A stretch of DNA of 38,582 nt. Origin: an uncultured Ruminococcus sp. (GTDB lineage Bacteria; Bacillota; Clostridia; Oscillospirales; Acutalibacteraceae). The stretch is from positions 1 through 38,582 of the forward strand of contig CACZCM010000014.1 of the NCBI GenBank assembly GCA_902779615.1, given 5' to 3'. The notes beneath the pieces were generated by a model that saw only the letters and a program-made list of their open reading frames with translations, made no database searches and was not told the origin of the DNA. Made by a program: the position numbers and the translations under genes. Positions 7,373 to 14,035 of this stretch are shown here, piece by piece; position 1 is the stretch's first letter; every line of letters starts with the position of its first letter.

Positions 7373-8569
7373 TCAATCCATTTCGTATGTCATATAACCG
7401 TCCATTGCATCTGTAACAAGCTCTTCATAAACAAATATTGCCAGATCCTTGCGTTCGGATTCCATGTCAACGATGTCCAGAGTCGACATACCGTAGTGCC
7501 ACCCTGCGTCATAATTGCCATCGGACGGTAAACGGTGTTCAACAAGATCGTAAGAGAGGTATGTCAGCGAATTTGCAACAAGCGTTGTGATCTCGTTCTT
7601 TTTAAGGTTTGTTGTTACAAGCGGCCCTACCTTATCGACTATAGCTATAATGTCGGCGAGGGAGGCTGATTTCATGTCGCTTGCGAGCTTGCGTATCATT
7701 TTGCGCTGACGCTCTGTTCTGTCGAAGTCACTTCCGGAGAAGCCCATTTCTTCATCGCCTCGGTTACGAGCATACCACAGCGCCTGTCTGCCGTTGAGGT
7801 GTACCATTCCGGGCTTATCCTGAAGCTCATGCCGAGTCTTGACCTGATGGTTCTTCCAACACTGCCAGTTGATGTAGTCGATCTCTTCGGCTGAAAGCTC
7901 CAGATCTATGCCTCCGAGAATATCGATGATCTCACGGAAGCTGTCGAAGTCAACAACGGCATATCTGTCGATATTGACGCCGAAATTTTGCTCGATAGTT
8001 GCAATCGCAAGCTTCGGTCCGCCGTAGGCGTAGGAGTGATTCAGCTTGCTGTAGCCGTATTCGGGAATATATACCCACAGATCTCTCATGAACGAAGTGA
8101 CCTTCAGCCTTTTGTGACGGTTGTCAATGGACAGCATGATAATAGTATCGCTGCGCTGACTGGTTCCGTCGTCACGGTCTGCGCCGAAAAGCATAATGTT
8201 GAGAACCATGGGGTCGTTGAGCAGCTGCCCTTCGTCAAAGCTCATGTTGACCGAGCCGCCGTTTATGTCGATATCGTATTTTTTGATCTCGCGCCTGCCG
8301 TCTGCATCGTAGTTTTCGTCTTCATCAAAATCGCCCGAGTCACTGTAGTTCAGTGAGTCAATTGTTTTGTAGTAGTAGATAAACCCGCTGCCCGTTAACG
8401 CCATTATCACGGCAAGTGTAATCAGAACGATATTGCGAATTATGAGCCGCTGACGCTTTTTTTTGCTTTTCTTTGGCTTTTCCCGCGAGGCAGGAGCATT
8501 CCCGCTGTCGTCGTAGTTTCCCAATATTTCGTAGCCGTTATTTGACGTGACATCGTTTTTCTTTGCCAT
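7373..8569 (-). CDS. LytR-CpsA-Psr (LCP) family cell-wall polymer ligase
   Basis: LCP enzymes transfer undecaprenyl-linked anionic polymers or glycans to peptidoglycan on the outer face of the membrane. The 398-aa protein has a charged cytoplasmic N-terminus, one membrane segment (about 43-66), and an LCP domain. Visible signatures include DPMVLNIMLFGADRDDG, RSDTIIMLSID, TSFMRDLWVYIP, LNHSYAYGGP and the terminal block LNGRQALWYARNR followed by DFDRTERQR. The start at 8569 is chosen over upstream in-frame codons because AAAGGA precedes it at a workable distance. It is a single gene. The substrate polymer cannot be told from sequence. Confidence 0.9.
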   Translation of the reverse strand: MAKKNDVTSNNGYEILGNYDDSGNAPASREKPKKSKKKRQRLIIRNIVLITLAVIMALTGSGFIYYYKTIDSLNYSDSGDFDEDENYDADGRREIKKYDIDINGGSVNMSFDEGQLLNDPMVLNIMLFGADRDDGTSQRSDTIIMLSIDNRHKRLKVTSFMRDLWVYIPEYGYSKLNHSYAYGGPKLAIATIEQNFGVNIDRYAVVDFDSFREIIDILGGIDLELSAEEIDYINWQCWKNHQVKTRHELQDKPGMVHLNGRQALWYARNRGDEEMGFSGSDFDRTERQRKMIRKLASDMKSASLADIIAIVDKVGPLVTTNLKKNEITTLVANSLTYLSYDLVEHRLPSDGNYDAGWHYGMSTLDIVDMESERKDLAIFVYEELVTDAMDGYMTYEMD

Positions 8570-8804
8570 AAGCCGAGATCCTTTCATTATATATGGGAAT
8601 ACGCAGTTCAGCACACGCACTTCCCGATAATCAGCTTGTACTTCATTATTATAATCTTTATTCTTGTTTTTATAATTGTTTTAAAGAATTATTTTTGTCG
8701 AAATTTGCTATTTTTGTATCTATTAATTTGTATATTTCTAATAATCTACTGTGATATTCCCGACAGGCATAATAAAAAAATTTTAAAAGTATAATTTAAA
8801 ACTG

Positions 8805-8833
8805 TTGACATTACGACGAAAATTGGATATTAT
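8805..8833 (+). promoter_or_regulatory. Promoter of the 52-aa membrane peptide
   Basis: TTGACA (8805-8810), 17-bp spacer, TATTAT (8828-8833). Near-consensus. Confidence 0.8.
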
Positions 8834-8866
8834 ATTATTAACGGATTTTTTACGGAGGTGTAATAT

Positions 8867-9025
8867 ATGAAAAACGAGAAAAAAAGCACTTTAGGAATCG
8901 TTATCGCTATAGTGACATTTGCTGCCGCTGTATCGGCTGCTGTTACGGCTTTTCTTGTTGTTAACGAAAAGAAAAAGAGAGACGAGGAAGAGCTTGAACG
9001 CTATCTTGACTGCTCTATACAGTAA
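8867..9025 (+). CDS. Small single-pass membrane protein, 52 aa
   Basis: Reads MKNEKKSTLGIVIAIVTFAA, continues with a hydrophobic stretch through residue 32 (one membrane helix, about 8-32), and ends with a charged tail, NEKKKRDEEELERYLDCSIQ. It is well supported as a real gene: consensus promoter at 8805-8833, ribosome binding site ACGGAGGTG 7 nt before the ATG, and its own terminator at 9032-9064. The layout recalls short YtxH-like or other helper membrane proteins, but no function is assignable. The single Cys49 is near the C-terminus. Confidence 0.75.
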   Translation: MKNEKKSTLGIVIAIVTFAAAVSAAVTAFLVVNEKKKRDEEELERYLDCSIQ

Positions 9026-9031
9026 CAGACT

Positions 9032-9064
9032 GAGCGGCTTGTTTTTACAGGCTGCTCTTTTTTT
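9032..9064 (+). terminator. Terminator after the 52-aa peptide
   Basis: GAGCGGCTTG (9032-9041) pairs with CAGGCTGCTC (9048-9057) with two G-U pairs, then seven T. Confidence 0.85.
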
Positions 9065-9078
9065 GCGCAGGAGGAATC

Positions 9079-9657
9079 ATGCAAGATTTGATAGATGCTA
9101 TTTATAACTTTGACCACAGCATTTTGCTTTTTATTCAGGAGAATCTTCGTTTTGAGCCGATGACGACGTTAATGCAGATCATCTCCAAAAGCGTCAATGT
9201 CGGCGCAATGTGGGTGATCCTGGGCTTGGTCTTTTTGTGTTTTAAGCGAACTAGGGTGGCGGGCGCGGTTATGCTGTCTTCTCTTGCTGTCGGTCTTCTT
9301 ATCAACAATGTGATTATCAAAGGTACATTTAACAGGACCAGACCTTACGATACATATTCAGACCTTGTTACTCTAATAAAGAAGCCTGCCGATTCGTCCT
9401 TTGCGTCGGGTCATACAACGGCGTCGTTTGCTGCAGCAACAGCGCTCGCTCCGTTTTTAACGAAGCCCTTGGCGGTGTTTGTTATTTTTTATGCATTTCT
9501 TGTTGGGTATTCCAGATTATATCTGGGGGTGCATTATCCAACCGACGTTTTTTTCGGCTGTATTATCGGGATCACTGCCGGATTGTTATCATATTATATC
9601 TATTCCAAAAAATTTGATTTGGCTCGCCATAAATTGATAAATAATAATAATTCTTAA
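9079..9657 (+). CDS. PAP2-family phosphatase, probable undecaprenyl-diphosphatase
   Basis: Membrane phosphatase of the PAP2 superfamily, likely dephosphorylating undecaprenyl pyrophosphate or another lipid phosphate outside the membrane. In 192 aa it shows the three phosphatase motifs: KGTFNRTRP, SFASGHT and SRLYLGVHYPTDV, with about five membrane helices between and around them. AGGAGGAATC precedes the ATG. It follows the 52-aa gene after a terminator, so it depends on read-through or an unseen promoter. Phosphatidylglycerophosphatase activity is an alternative. Confidence 0.88.
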   Translation: MQDLIDAIYNFDHSILLFIQENLRFEPMTTLMQIISKSVNVGAMWVILGLVFLCFKRTRVAGAVMLSSLAVGLLINNVIIKGTFNRTRPYDTYSDLVTLIKKPADSSFASGHTTASFAAATALAPFLTKPLAVFVIFYAFLVGYSRLYLGVHYPTDVFFGCIIGITAGLLSYYIYSKKFDLARHKLINNNNS

Positions 9658-9664
9658 TTTTCAC

Positions 9665-9693
9665 TTGATTTTTTACAAAAATTGTGATAGAAT
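9665..9693 (+). promoter_or_regulatory. Promoter of the NrdD-tail-like gene
   Basis: TTGATT (9665-9670), 17-bp spacer, TAGAAT (9688-9693). Confidence 0.6.
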
Positions 9694-9798
9694 ATACTGT
9701 AGATATTATGAATGACATCTCTTGAGATCTATTATGAAAATACTGATCTCAAACGCAGATCTCGGAGCGGTTTTTAATACACAAAGGAGGAATATATT

Positions 9799-10080
9799 AT
9801 GATAGTGAATGTAAACGGCGGAACCATTTCCGAAGAAGAGAAGCAGGCTTATATGAAATATGTGATCGGCAAACATTCTGATCAGAAGATAACACAGCTC
9901 GATATTAATATTGACGGCGAATATGTTGATCTCAAATATCACTACGAACCGCAGGACTTTGAACGCATCAGAAGGATAACGGGATACCTTGTCGGCACAC
10001 TTGACCACTGGAACAACGGCAAGCGTGCAGAAGAGCGTGACAGAGTGAAGCATGATGTGACTGTTATGGAACAAATATGA
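9799..10080 (+). CDS. Small protein resembling the C-terminal tail of anaerobic ribonucleotide reductase
   Basis: A 93-aa soluble protein. Its second half, RIRRITGYLVGTLDHWNNGK followed by RAEERDRVKHDV, resembles the end of class III ribonucleotide reductase NrdD (pattern R-x-TGYL-x(4)-RWNN-x-K-x(2)-E-x(2)-DRVKH). NrdD normally has a Cys4 zinc ribbon and the glycyl radical just before this segment; here there is no cysteine at all, so it cannot be an active reductase. AAAGGAGGAATATATT precedes the ATG, and a promoter and terminator frame the gene. The function is unknown. A role tied to ribonucleotide reductase is speculation. Confidence 0.7.
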   Translation: MIVNVNGGTISEEEKQAYMKYVIGKHSDQKITQLDINIDGEYVDLKYHYEPQDFERIRRITGYLVGTLDHWNNGKRAEERDRVKHDVTVMEQI

Positions 10081-10087
10081 CATAAAA

Positions 10088-10122
10088 AGAACGCTGTCTT
10101 TTCAGGCAGCGTTTCTTTGTTT
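10088..10122 (+). terminator. Terminator after the NrdD-tail-like gene
   Basis: AACGCTG (10090-10096) pairs with CAGCGTT (10107-10113), with extra inner pairs, followed by TTCTTTGTTTT. Confidence 0.8.
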
Positions 10123-10176
10123 TCTGAATTCTCAAAAAGAAAAAAAGCTTTAAGTCAAGATTATTGAAATAACCTA

Positions 10177-10205
10177 TTGACAAATCGGGAGAAATGTAGT
10201 ATTAT
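10177..10205 (+). promoter_or_regulatory. Promoter of the DUF2325 gene
   Basis: TTGACA (10177-10182), 17-bp spacer, TATTAT (10200-10205). Near-consensus. Confidence 0.8.
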
Positions 10206-10213
10206 ATGAATGC

Positions 10214-10233
10214 GTTAGTCAAGTCTAACTAAA
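10214..10233. promoter_or_regulatory. DtxR/IdeR-like operator
   Basis: The core TTAGTCAAGTCTAACTAA (10215-10232) is an imperfect dyad of TTAG and CTAA half sites. It resembles metal-responsive DtxR/IdeR boxes and starts a few bases after the predicted transcription start, where a bound repressor would block the promoter. Confidence 0.5.
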
Positions 10234-10324
10234 ATTTAGGTTTATTTATGGCGGAAGTGCTTATAAATAAGATTTTTTAATTGTAAAGTTTAACACGTAT
10301 AACTTGTCTTTGTAGGAGGAAAAT

Positions 10325-10615
10325 ATGAGCGTAGTTATTGTCGGCGGAAATGAAAGAATGGAAGAGAATTATCATGCAATATGCCGAAAGTACGGATTCA
10401 AGTCAAAGGTATTTACAAAAGAAAGCGGAGCTATCAAGAAAAAGATCGGTAACCCCGATCTGATGATCCTGTTTACAAATACAGTATCTCATAAAATGGT
10501 TCTGAGCGCATCGGCAGAGGCAAAGAAAAACAATGTTCCGATAGCATATTGCCACTCAAGCTCCAAGGCCGCGCTGACCGAGCTTTTGAGAAGTCACGTT
10601 AATGCGGCAGTGTGA
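10325..10615 (+). CDS. DUF2325 domain protein
   Basis: A 96-aa protein that is almost entirely the DUF2325 domain: it begins MSVVIVGGNERMEENYHAIC and contains the conserved ILFTNTVSHKMV and HSSSKAAL blocks. The fold looks Rossmann-like, but the biochemical role is not established. Related genes often sit near feo iron-transport genes in Clostridia (recalled, not checked). The DtxR-like dyad at its promoter fits metal control. GTAGGAGGAAAAT precedes the ATG. No feo gene is in the window. Confidence 0.85.
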   Translation: MSVVIVGGNERMEENYHAICRKYGFKSKVFTKESGAIKKKIGNPDLMILFTNTVSHKMVLSASAEAKKNNVPIAYCHSSSKAALTELLRSHVNAAV

Positions 10616-10657
10616 TCTGCTGCATTATTATTTGTGAGCGGAATGAGCACGGCTGTA

Positions 10658-10686
10658 TGCACATTTTTTTCAATGTGTAATATAAT
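10658..10686 (+). promoter_or_regulatory. Putative promoter of the 10693-10805 RNA
   Basis: TGCACA (10658-10663), 17-bp spacer, perfect TATAAT (10681-10686). The -35 box is weak. Confidence 0.5.
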
Positions 10687-10692
10687 ATGAAA

Positions 10693-10805
10693 GAGGTATG
10701 TTGGAGGAGCGCTTGGTTACGAGGCTGACATAATGGTTTCGCACCATGGACCGAGACAGAGCGTATGAGCCTAAAACATTCCTCCAACGGTCTTTATACC
10801 GGCCG
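10693..10805 (+). ncRNA. Candidate structured non-coding RNA
   Basis: The closing stem is GGTAT plus GTTGGAGGA (10695-10708) with TCCTCCAAC (10780-10788) and, after a GGTCTTT bulge, ATACC (10796-10800): fourteen pairs. Inside are CTTGGT (10712-10717) with ACCGAG (10750-10755), and ATGGT-TTCGC-ACCAT at about 10733-10747. A TATAAT box is placed to start transcription at the first stem base, and no reading frame fits. The tRNA, tmRNA, SRP RNA and 6S signatures I know are absent. It could be a small RNA, or a cis element ahead of the lysine riboswitch. Confidence 0.55.
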
Positions 10806-10859
10806 AACAGACGCCTGCTCTCAAGTTTCAAAAAATTTTGCAAATCACAAAAAAAACTA

Positions 10860-10888
10860 TTGACACACATTGATTTTAATGCTATTAT
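10860..10888 (+). promoter_or_regulatory. Promoter of dapA-lysA
   Basis: TTGACA (10860-10865), 17-bp spacer, TATTAT (10883-10888). Transcription should start about 10 nt before the riboswitch. Confidence 0.85.
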
Positions 10889-10904
10889 GTTTTTAATGCA
10901 ATTA

Positions 10905-11069
10905 TGATAGAGGTGCAGGTGCTAAGAGTAGCGGTGCAGGAAGGCTTCGCAGGCTATGTGCAGCGTGAAAGGGGTATCTGCCGAAAGGCAAGTAAGGCGT
11001 AAGCTTGCCTTGGTAGTGCGGACAATATCCGTATTACTGTCGCCGGTAAGACTGTGCGGAGAGCTATCT
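10905..11069 (+). promoter_or_regulatory. Lysine riboswitch (L box)
   Basis: Aptamer upstream of dapA. P1 is GATAG (10906-10910) with CTATC (11064-11068). The conserved elements AGAGGTGC (start), AAGAGTA, GTGAAAGG, CTGCCGAAA, ACTGTCGCCGG and GGAGAGCTATC (end) appear in the expected order. Lysine binding should favour the downstream terminator and shut off dapA-lysA. Confidence 0.93.
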
Positions 11070-11119
11070 TAATTATGAGAAACACTCCTTATATTTTTTG
11101 TGTTTTGAGTGATTTTGAT

Positions 11120-11144
11120 AGCCGATGTATATCGGCTTTTTTTG
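11120..11144 (+). terminator. Riboswitch-controlled terminator before dapA
   Basis: AGCCGAT (11120-11126), a four-base loop, ATCGGCT (11131-11137), then a T-run. It lies between the lysine aptamer and the dapA ribosome binding site, so it is the likely attenuator. Confidence 0.9.
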
Positions 11145-11177
11145 TTGCAGAAATATTATTGTAAGGAGAGTTTTATT

Positions 11178-12068
11178 ATGTCAAAAAACACAATTTTTAC
11201 AGGGGCTGCCACAGCTTTGATCACACCGTTGAATGAGCAGGGAATTGATTACGAGAACTTTGGCAGGCTGATCGATTGGCAGATCGAGCAGGGGATAGAC
11301 GCCCTTGTTATCTGCGGCACAACGGGCGAGGCGTCTACACTTTCAGACGAGGAGCATCGCGCAGCGATCAAGTTTGCTGCCGAAAGGATCGCAGGCAGAG
11401 TTCCGATGATCGCAGGTACCGGCGCAAACGACACGGCTTACGCTGTAGAGCTGACAAAATATGCCTGCTCGGTAGGTGCTGACGCGTGTCTTATCGTTAC
11501 GCCTTACTACAACAAGGCAACTCAGAACGGCTTGGTGAAGATGTTCACAACTATTGCGGACGCTTCCACAAAGCCCCTCATTCTTTATAACATTCCTTCA
11601 AGAACGGGTGTTAATATCGGCGTTGACGCTTTCAAGAAGCTGATGACTCACCCGAACATTGCAGCCGTAAAGGAAGCAAGCGGAAATCTCTCGCAGTGTA
11701 TCAGCGAGATACACGAGTGCGGAGAATATCTCGATTTCTACAGCGGCAACGACGATCAGATCCTGCCGATCCTATCGATTGGCGGCAAAGGTGTTATTTC
11801 TGTTCTCTCGAATCTCCTTCCCAAGGAAACGAGCGAGATGGTTCACAAGTACCTCAACGGTGATCTTGCGGCCGCAACTAAGATGCAGGTAGAATATTTG
11901 CCGCTGATCAATGCTCTGTTCTCCGAGGTGAACCCGATCCCCGTAAAGGCTGCTATGGCAAAGCTGGGCTTTGGGGAAAACTATGTTCGTCTTCCCCTTA
12001 CACCTATGGAGGACGCGCACGCAGAGGTTCTCTACGAAGCAATGAGAAATGCAGGACTTCGTTTCTGA
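11178..12068 (+). CDS. dapA: 4-Hydroxy-tetrahydrodipicolinate synthase
   Basis: Condenses pyruvate with aspartate semialdehyde, the first committed step to DAP and lysine. The 296-aa protein shows GTTGEAST (47-54), TPYYNKATQNGL, YNIPSRTGVNI with catalytic Tyr137, and AAVKEASGN with Schiff-base Lys165. An in-frame upstream start at 11109 is rejected because it lies before the riboswitch terminator and has no ribosome binding site, while GTAAGGAGAG precedes 11178. It forms an operon with lysA 74 nt downstream, under the lysine riboswitch. Confidence 0.97.
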   Translation: MSKNTIFTGAATALITPLNEQGIDYENFGRLIDWQIEQGIDALVICGTTGEASTLSDEEHRAAIKFAAERIAGRVPMIAGTGANDTAYAVELTKYACSVGADACLIVTPYYNKATQNGLVKMFTTIADASTKPLILYNIPSRTGVNIGVDAFKKLMTHPNIAAVKEASGNLSQCISEIHECGEYLDFYSGNDDQILPILSIGGKGVISVLSNLLPKETSEMVHKYLNGDLAAATKMQVEYLPLINALFSEVNPIPVKAAMAKLGFGENYVRLPLTPMEDAHAEVLYEAMRNAGLRF

Positions 12069-12142
12069 TAATCAATTAGTTGTAATATATCTTCCCTGAA
12101 ATCGCTTCCGGCGGTTTTGGGGAGAAAAAGGAAGTGTAAAAA

Positions 12143-13438
12143 ATGATTTGCAATAACTTATCGGTCAATGAAAACGGACACCTGGTATTTGCCGGCAAAG
12201 ATACAGTGGAGCTGGCTAAAAAATACGGCACTCCTCTTATGCTGCTGGACGAGGGAAAGATACGAGAGAAATGCTCGATATATCGCAGCGCAATGCAAAA
12301 ATATTTCACTCCCGATTCAATGCCGCTTTTTGCAAGCAAAGCGCTCAGCTTCAAATATATTTACAAGATCGCTGCGAGCGAGAACATCGGGATAGATTGT
12401 GTGTCGGGCGGCGAGATATATACAGCCTTTAAGGCAGGATTTCCGCTTGAACGCGCGTATTTTCACGGCAACAGCAAGACAGACGATGAGATCAGATTTG
12501 CTGTTGAACACGGCGTAGGACACTTTGTGTGCGACAGCGTTGAGGAGGTTGCCGCCGTAAATGAAATTGTCGGTCAAATGGGCAGAAAGCAGAAGGTTCT
12601 TCTTCGCATAACTCCGGGAATCGATCCTCATACTCATAAGAAGATCTCAACAGGCAGCGTTGATTCAAAGTTCGGCGTTGCTATCGAAACAAATCAGGCC
12701 TTTGAGCTTGTGGAAGGTGTTCTGAAGCTGGAGAATATCGAACTGACGGGCTTTCACTGCCATATCGGTTCGCAGATATTTGAATATGAGCCGTTCTGCG
12801 ACGCAGCAAGGATAATGATAAAGTTCATTGCCGATATAAAAAATATGTATGGCTATGAGGCGCTTCAGCTTAACCTGGGCGGCGGTATGGCTGTCAGATA
12901 TACCGAGGCTGACCCCGAGATAGATTATGACGCTAATATCAAGGGTATCGCAGATATCGTGAAGGAACTGTGTTCGCAATATTCGGTAAAGCTGCCTCAG
13001 ATCCTGATGGAACCCGGCAGAAGTATAGTTGCCGATGCAGGTCTTACGCTTTATACGGCAGGATATCTGAAAGAGATCACAGGTGTAAAGAATTATATAT
13101 CCATTGACGGAGGAATGACCGACAATCCGAGATTTACATTGTATCAGTCGCCTTACACGGTAGTTCTGGCTAACAGAATGAACGAGGACTGCAGCTATAA
13201 GTGTACCGTTGCGGGACGCTGCTGCGAGAGCGGAGATATTATTCAGGAAGATGTTATGATGCCGAAGCCCCGCCGTCATGATATCATTGCCGTATTGACG
13301 ACCGGAGCGTATAACTACGCTATGGCAAGCCATTACAACAAGGTGCCGAAGCCGGAGGTCGTTATGATAAAAGGTGATGAGGACTTCACAGTCATCAAGC
13401 GCGAAACATACGAAAGTATGATATCGAACGAGATATAA
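12143..13438 (+). CDS. lysA: Diaminopimelate decarboxylase
   Basis: PLP enzyme that decarboxylates meso-DAP to lysine. The 431-aa protein shows the PLP-lysine segment FASKALSF (Lys66), the SGGEIYTAF block, HCHIGSQIF, the glycine loop LNLGGGMAVRY, the EPGRSIV motif and GRCCESGDI, all typical of the LysA fold III family. GGAAGTG precedes the ATG. It is second in the lysine-riboswitch operon. Its stop codon lies within the first bases of RepA copy 4, so the repeat supplies or abuts the gene end. Confidence 0.97.
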   Translation: MICNNLSVNENGHLVFAGKDTVELAKKYGTPLMLLDEGKIREKCSIYRSAMQKYFTPDSMPLFASKALSFKYIYKIAASENIGIDCVSGGEIYTAFKAGFPLERAYFHGNSKTDDEIRFAVEHGVGHFVCDSVEEVAAVNEIVGQMGRKQKVLLRITPGIDPHTHKKISTGSVDSKFGVAIETNQAFELVEGVLKLENIELTGFHCHIGSQIFEYEPFCDAARIMIKFIADIKNMYGYEALQLNLGGGMAVRYTEADPEIDYDANIKGIADIVKELCSQYSVKLPQILMEPGRSIVADAGLTLYTAGYLKEITGVKNYISIDGGMTDNPRFTLYQSPYTVVLANRMNEDCSYKCTVAGRCCESGDIIQEDVMMPKPRRHDIIAVLTTGAYNYAMASHYNKVPKPEVVMIKGDEDFTVIKRETYESMISNEI

Positions 13439-13564
13439 CCGCAGAAGGAATGTAACCTACCTCTAAGGCGGCGGGTTAGATCTCTTGGTCGGTAGGGGTC
13501 AACCCCGTTATTGAACGCGCGAGCCTGCGGCTTGTGTCTGATCGTCGAAAGCAGAGCTTTTGAT
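13434..13564 (+). repeat. RepA copy 4
   Basis: Begins TATAACCGCAGAAGG, overlapping the lysA stop TAA (13436-13438). It then has GGCGGCGGGTTAGATCTC, GGGG-TCAA-CCCC, GAGCCTGCGGCTTG and AAAGC-AGA-GCTTT. Same orientation as lysA. Confidence 0.8.
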
Positions 13565-13702
13565 TCTTTAGGATTAGCTGTTTACATCAGGAGGATAAGC
13601 AGTCATTTCTGTAGTAAAAAACGGTTGAGATAAGTACAAGGACTTTCTCTAAGCTGTGGACAGCGATTAATTGCGTGTTCCGTTTAAAATGCATTGATAG
13701 AT

Positions 13703-13738
13703 AAGACTAACCCGCTGAGATCGGTGCGGGTTAGTCTT
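13703..13738 (+). terminator. Hairpin, probable end of the dapA-lysA transcript
   Basis: AAGACTAACCCG (13703-13714) pairs perfectly with CGGGTTAGTCTT (13727-13738). The U-run is missing, so it may be a weak terminator or a 3' stability structure. The remaining 13565-13900 holds no convincing gene. Confidence 0.5.
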
Positions 13739-13901
13739 ACATTGTATATAGTATATTGTGAACATGATGTTTGGCGATTCTATATAATGCAGAGAATAAC
13801 AATTATCGGTTGCTATAATTACCTAATATGTGGAGAAACATTAATAAAATACGTGAATTTAGCCAAAAATCAATAATGTTTGGTTTTTTCACTTTTTTCT
13901 A

Positions 13902-13930
13902 TTGAAAAAACAAAGAAGATGTGCTATTCT
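13902..13930 (+). promoter_or_regulatory. Promoter of adhE
   Basis: TTGAAA (13902-13907), 17-bp spacer, TATTCT (13925-13930). Confidence 0.7.
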
Positions 13931-13960
13931 ATATACAGTGAATGTGAGCTTTGCAAATGA

Positions 13961-13982
13961 CATTGATAAAAAAATAACAATG
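13961..13982. promoter_or_regulatory. Rex-like redox operator
   Basis: TTGATA-N6-TAACAA (13963-13980), extended to an interrupted CATTG...CAATG dyad. It differs by one base from the TTGTTA-N6-TAACAA Rex consensus. It lies about 25 nt after the predicted start, where NADH-sensitive Rex could block transcription. Confidence 0.7.
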
Positions 13983-14035
13983 TTTCGCATTCTCTCGCAT
14001 TCTTAAGAGAGTTTATTATAGTCAGGAGAGTTAAA

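Noticed and set aside
10703..10787. Possible tRNA-Ser-like fold, from GGAGGAG...TTCCTCC
   Set aside because: There is no T at position 8, no GGTTCGAATCC T-arm in the right place and no anticodon arm of proper length.
10693..10805. 6S, SRP or tmRNA identity for the structured RNA
   Set aside because: It is too short for 6S, lacks the SRP GGAAGG loop and lacks a tmRNA acceptor/T-arm and tag frame.
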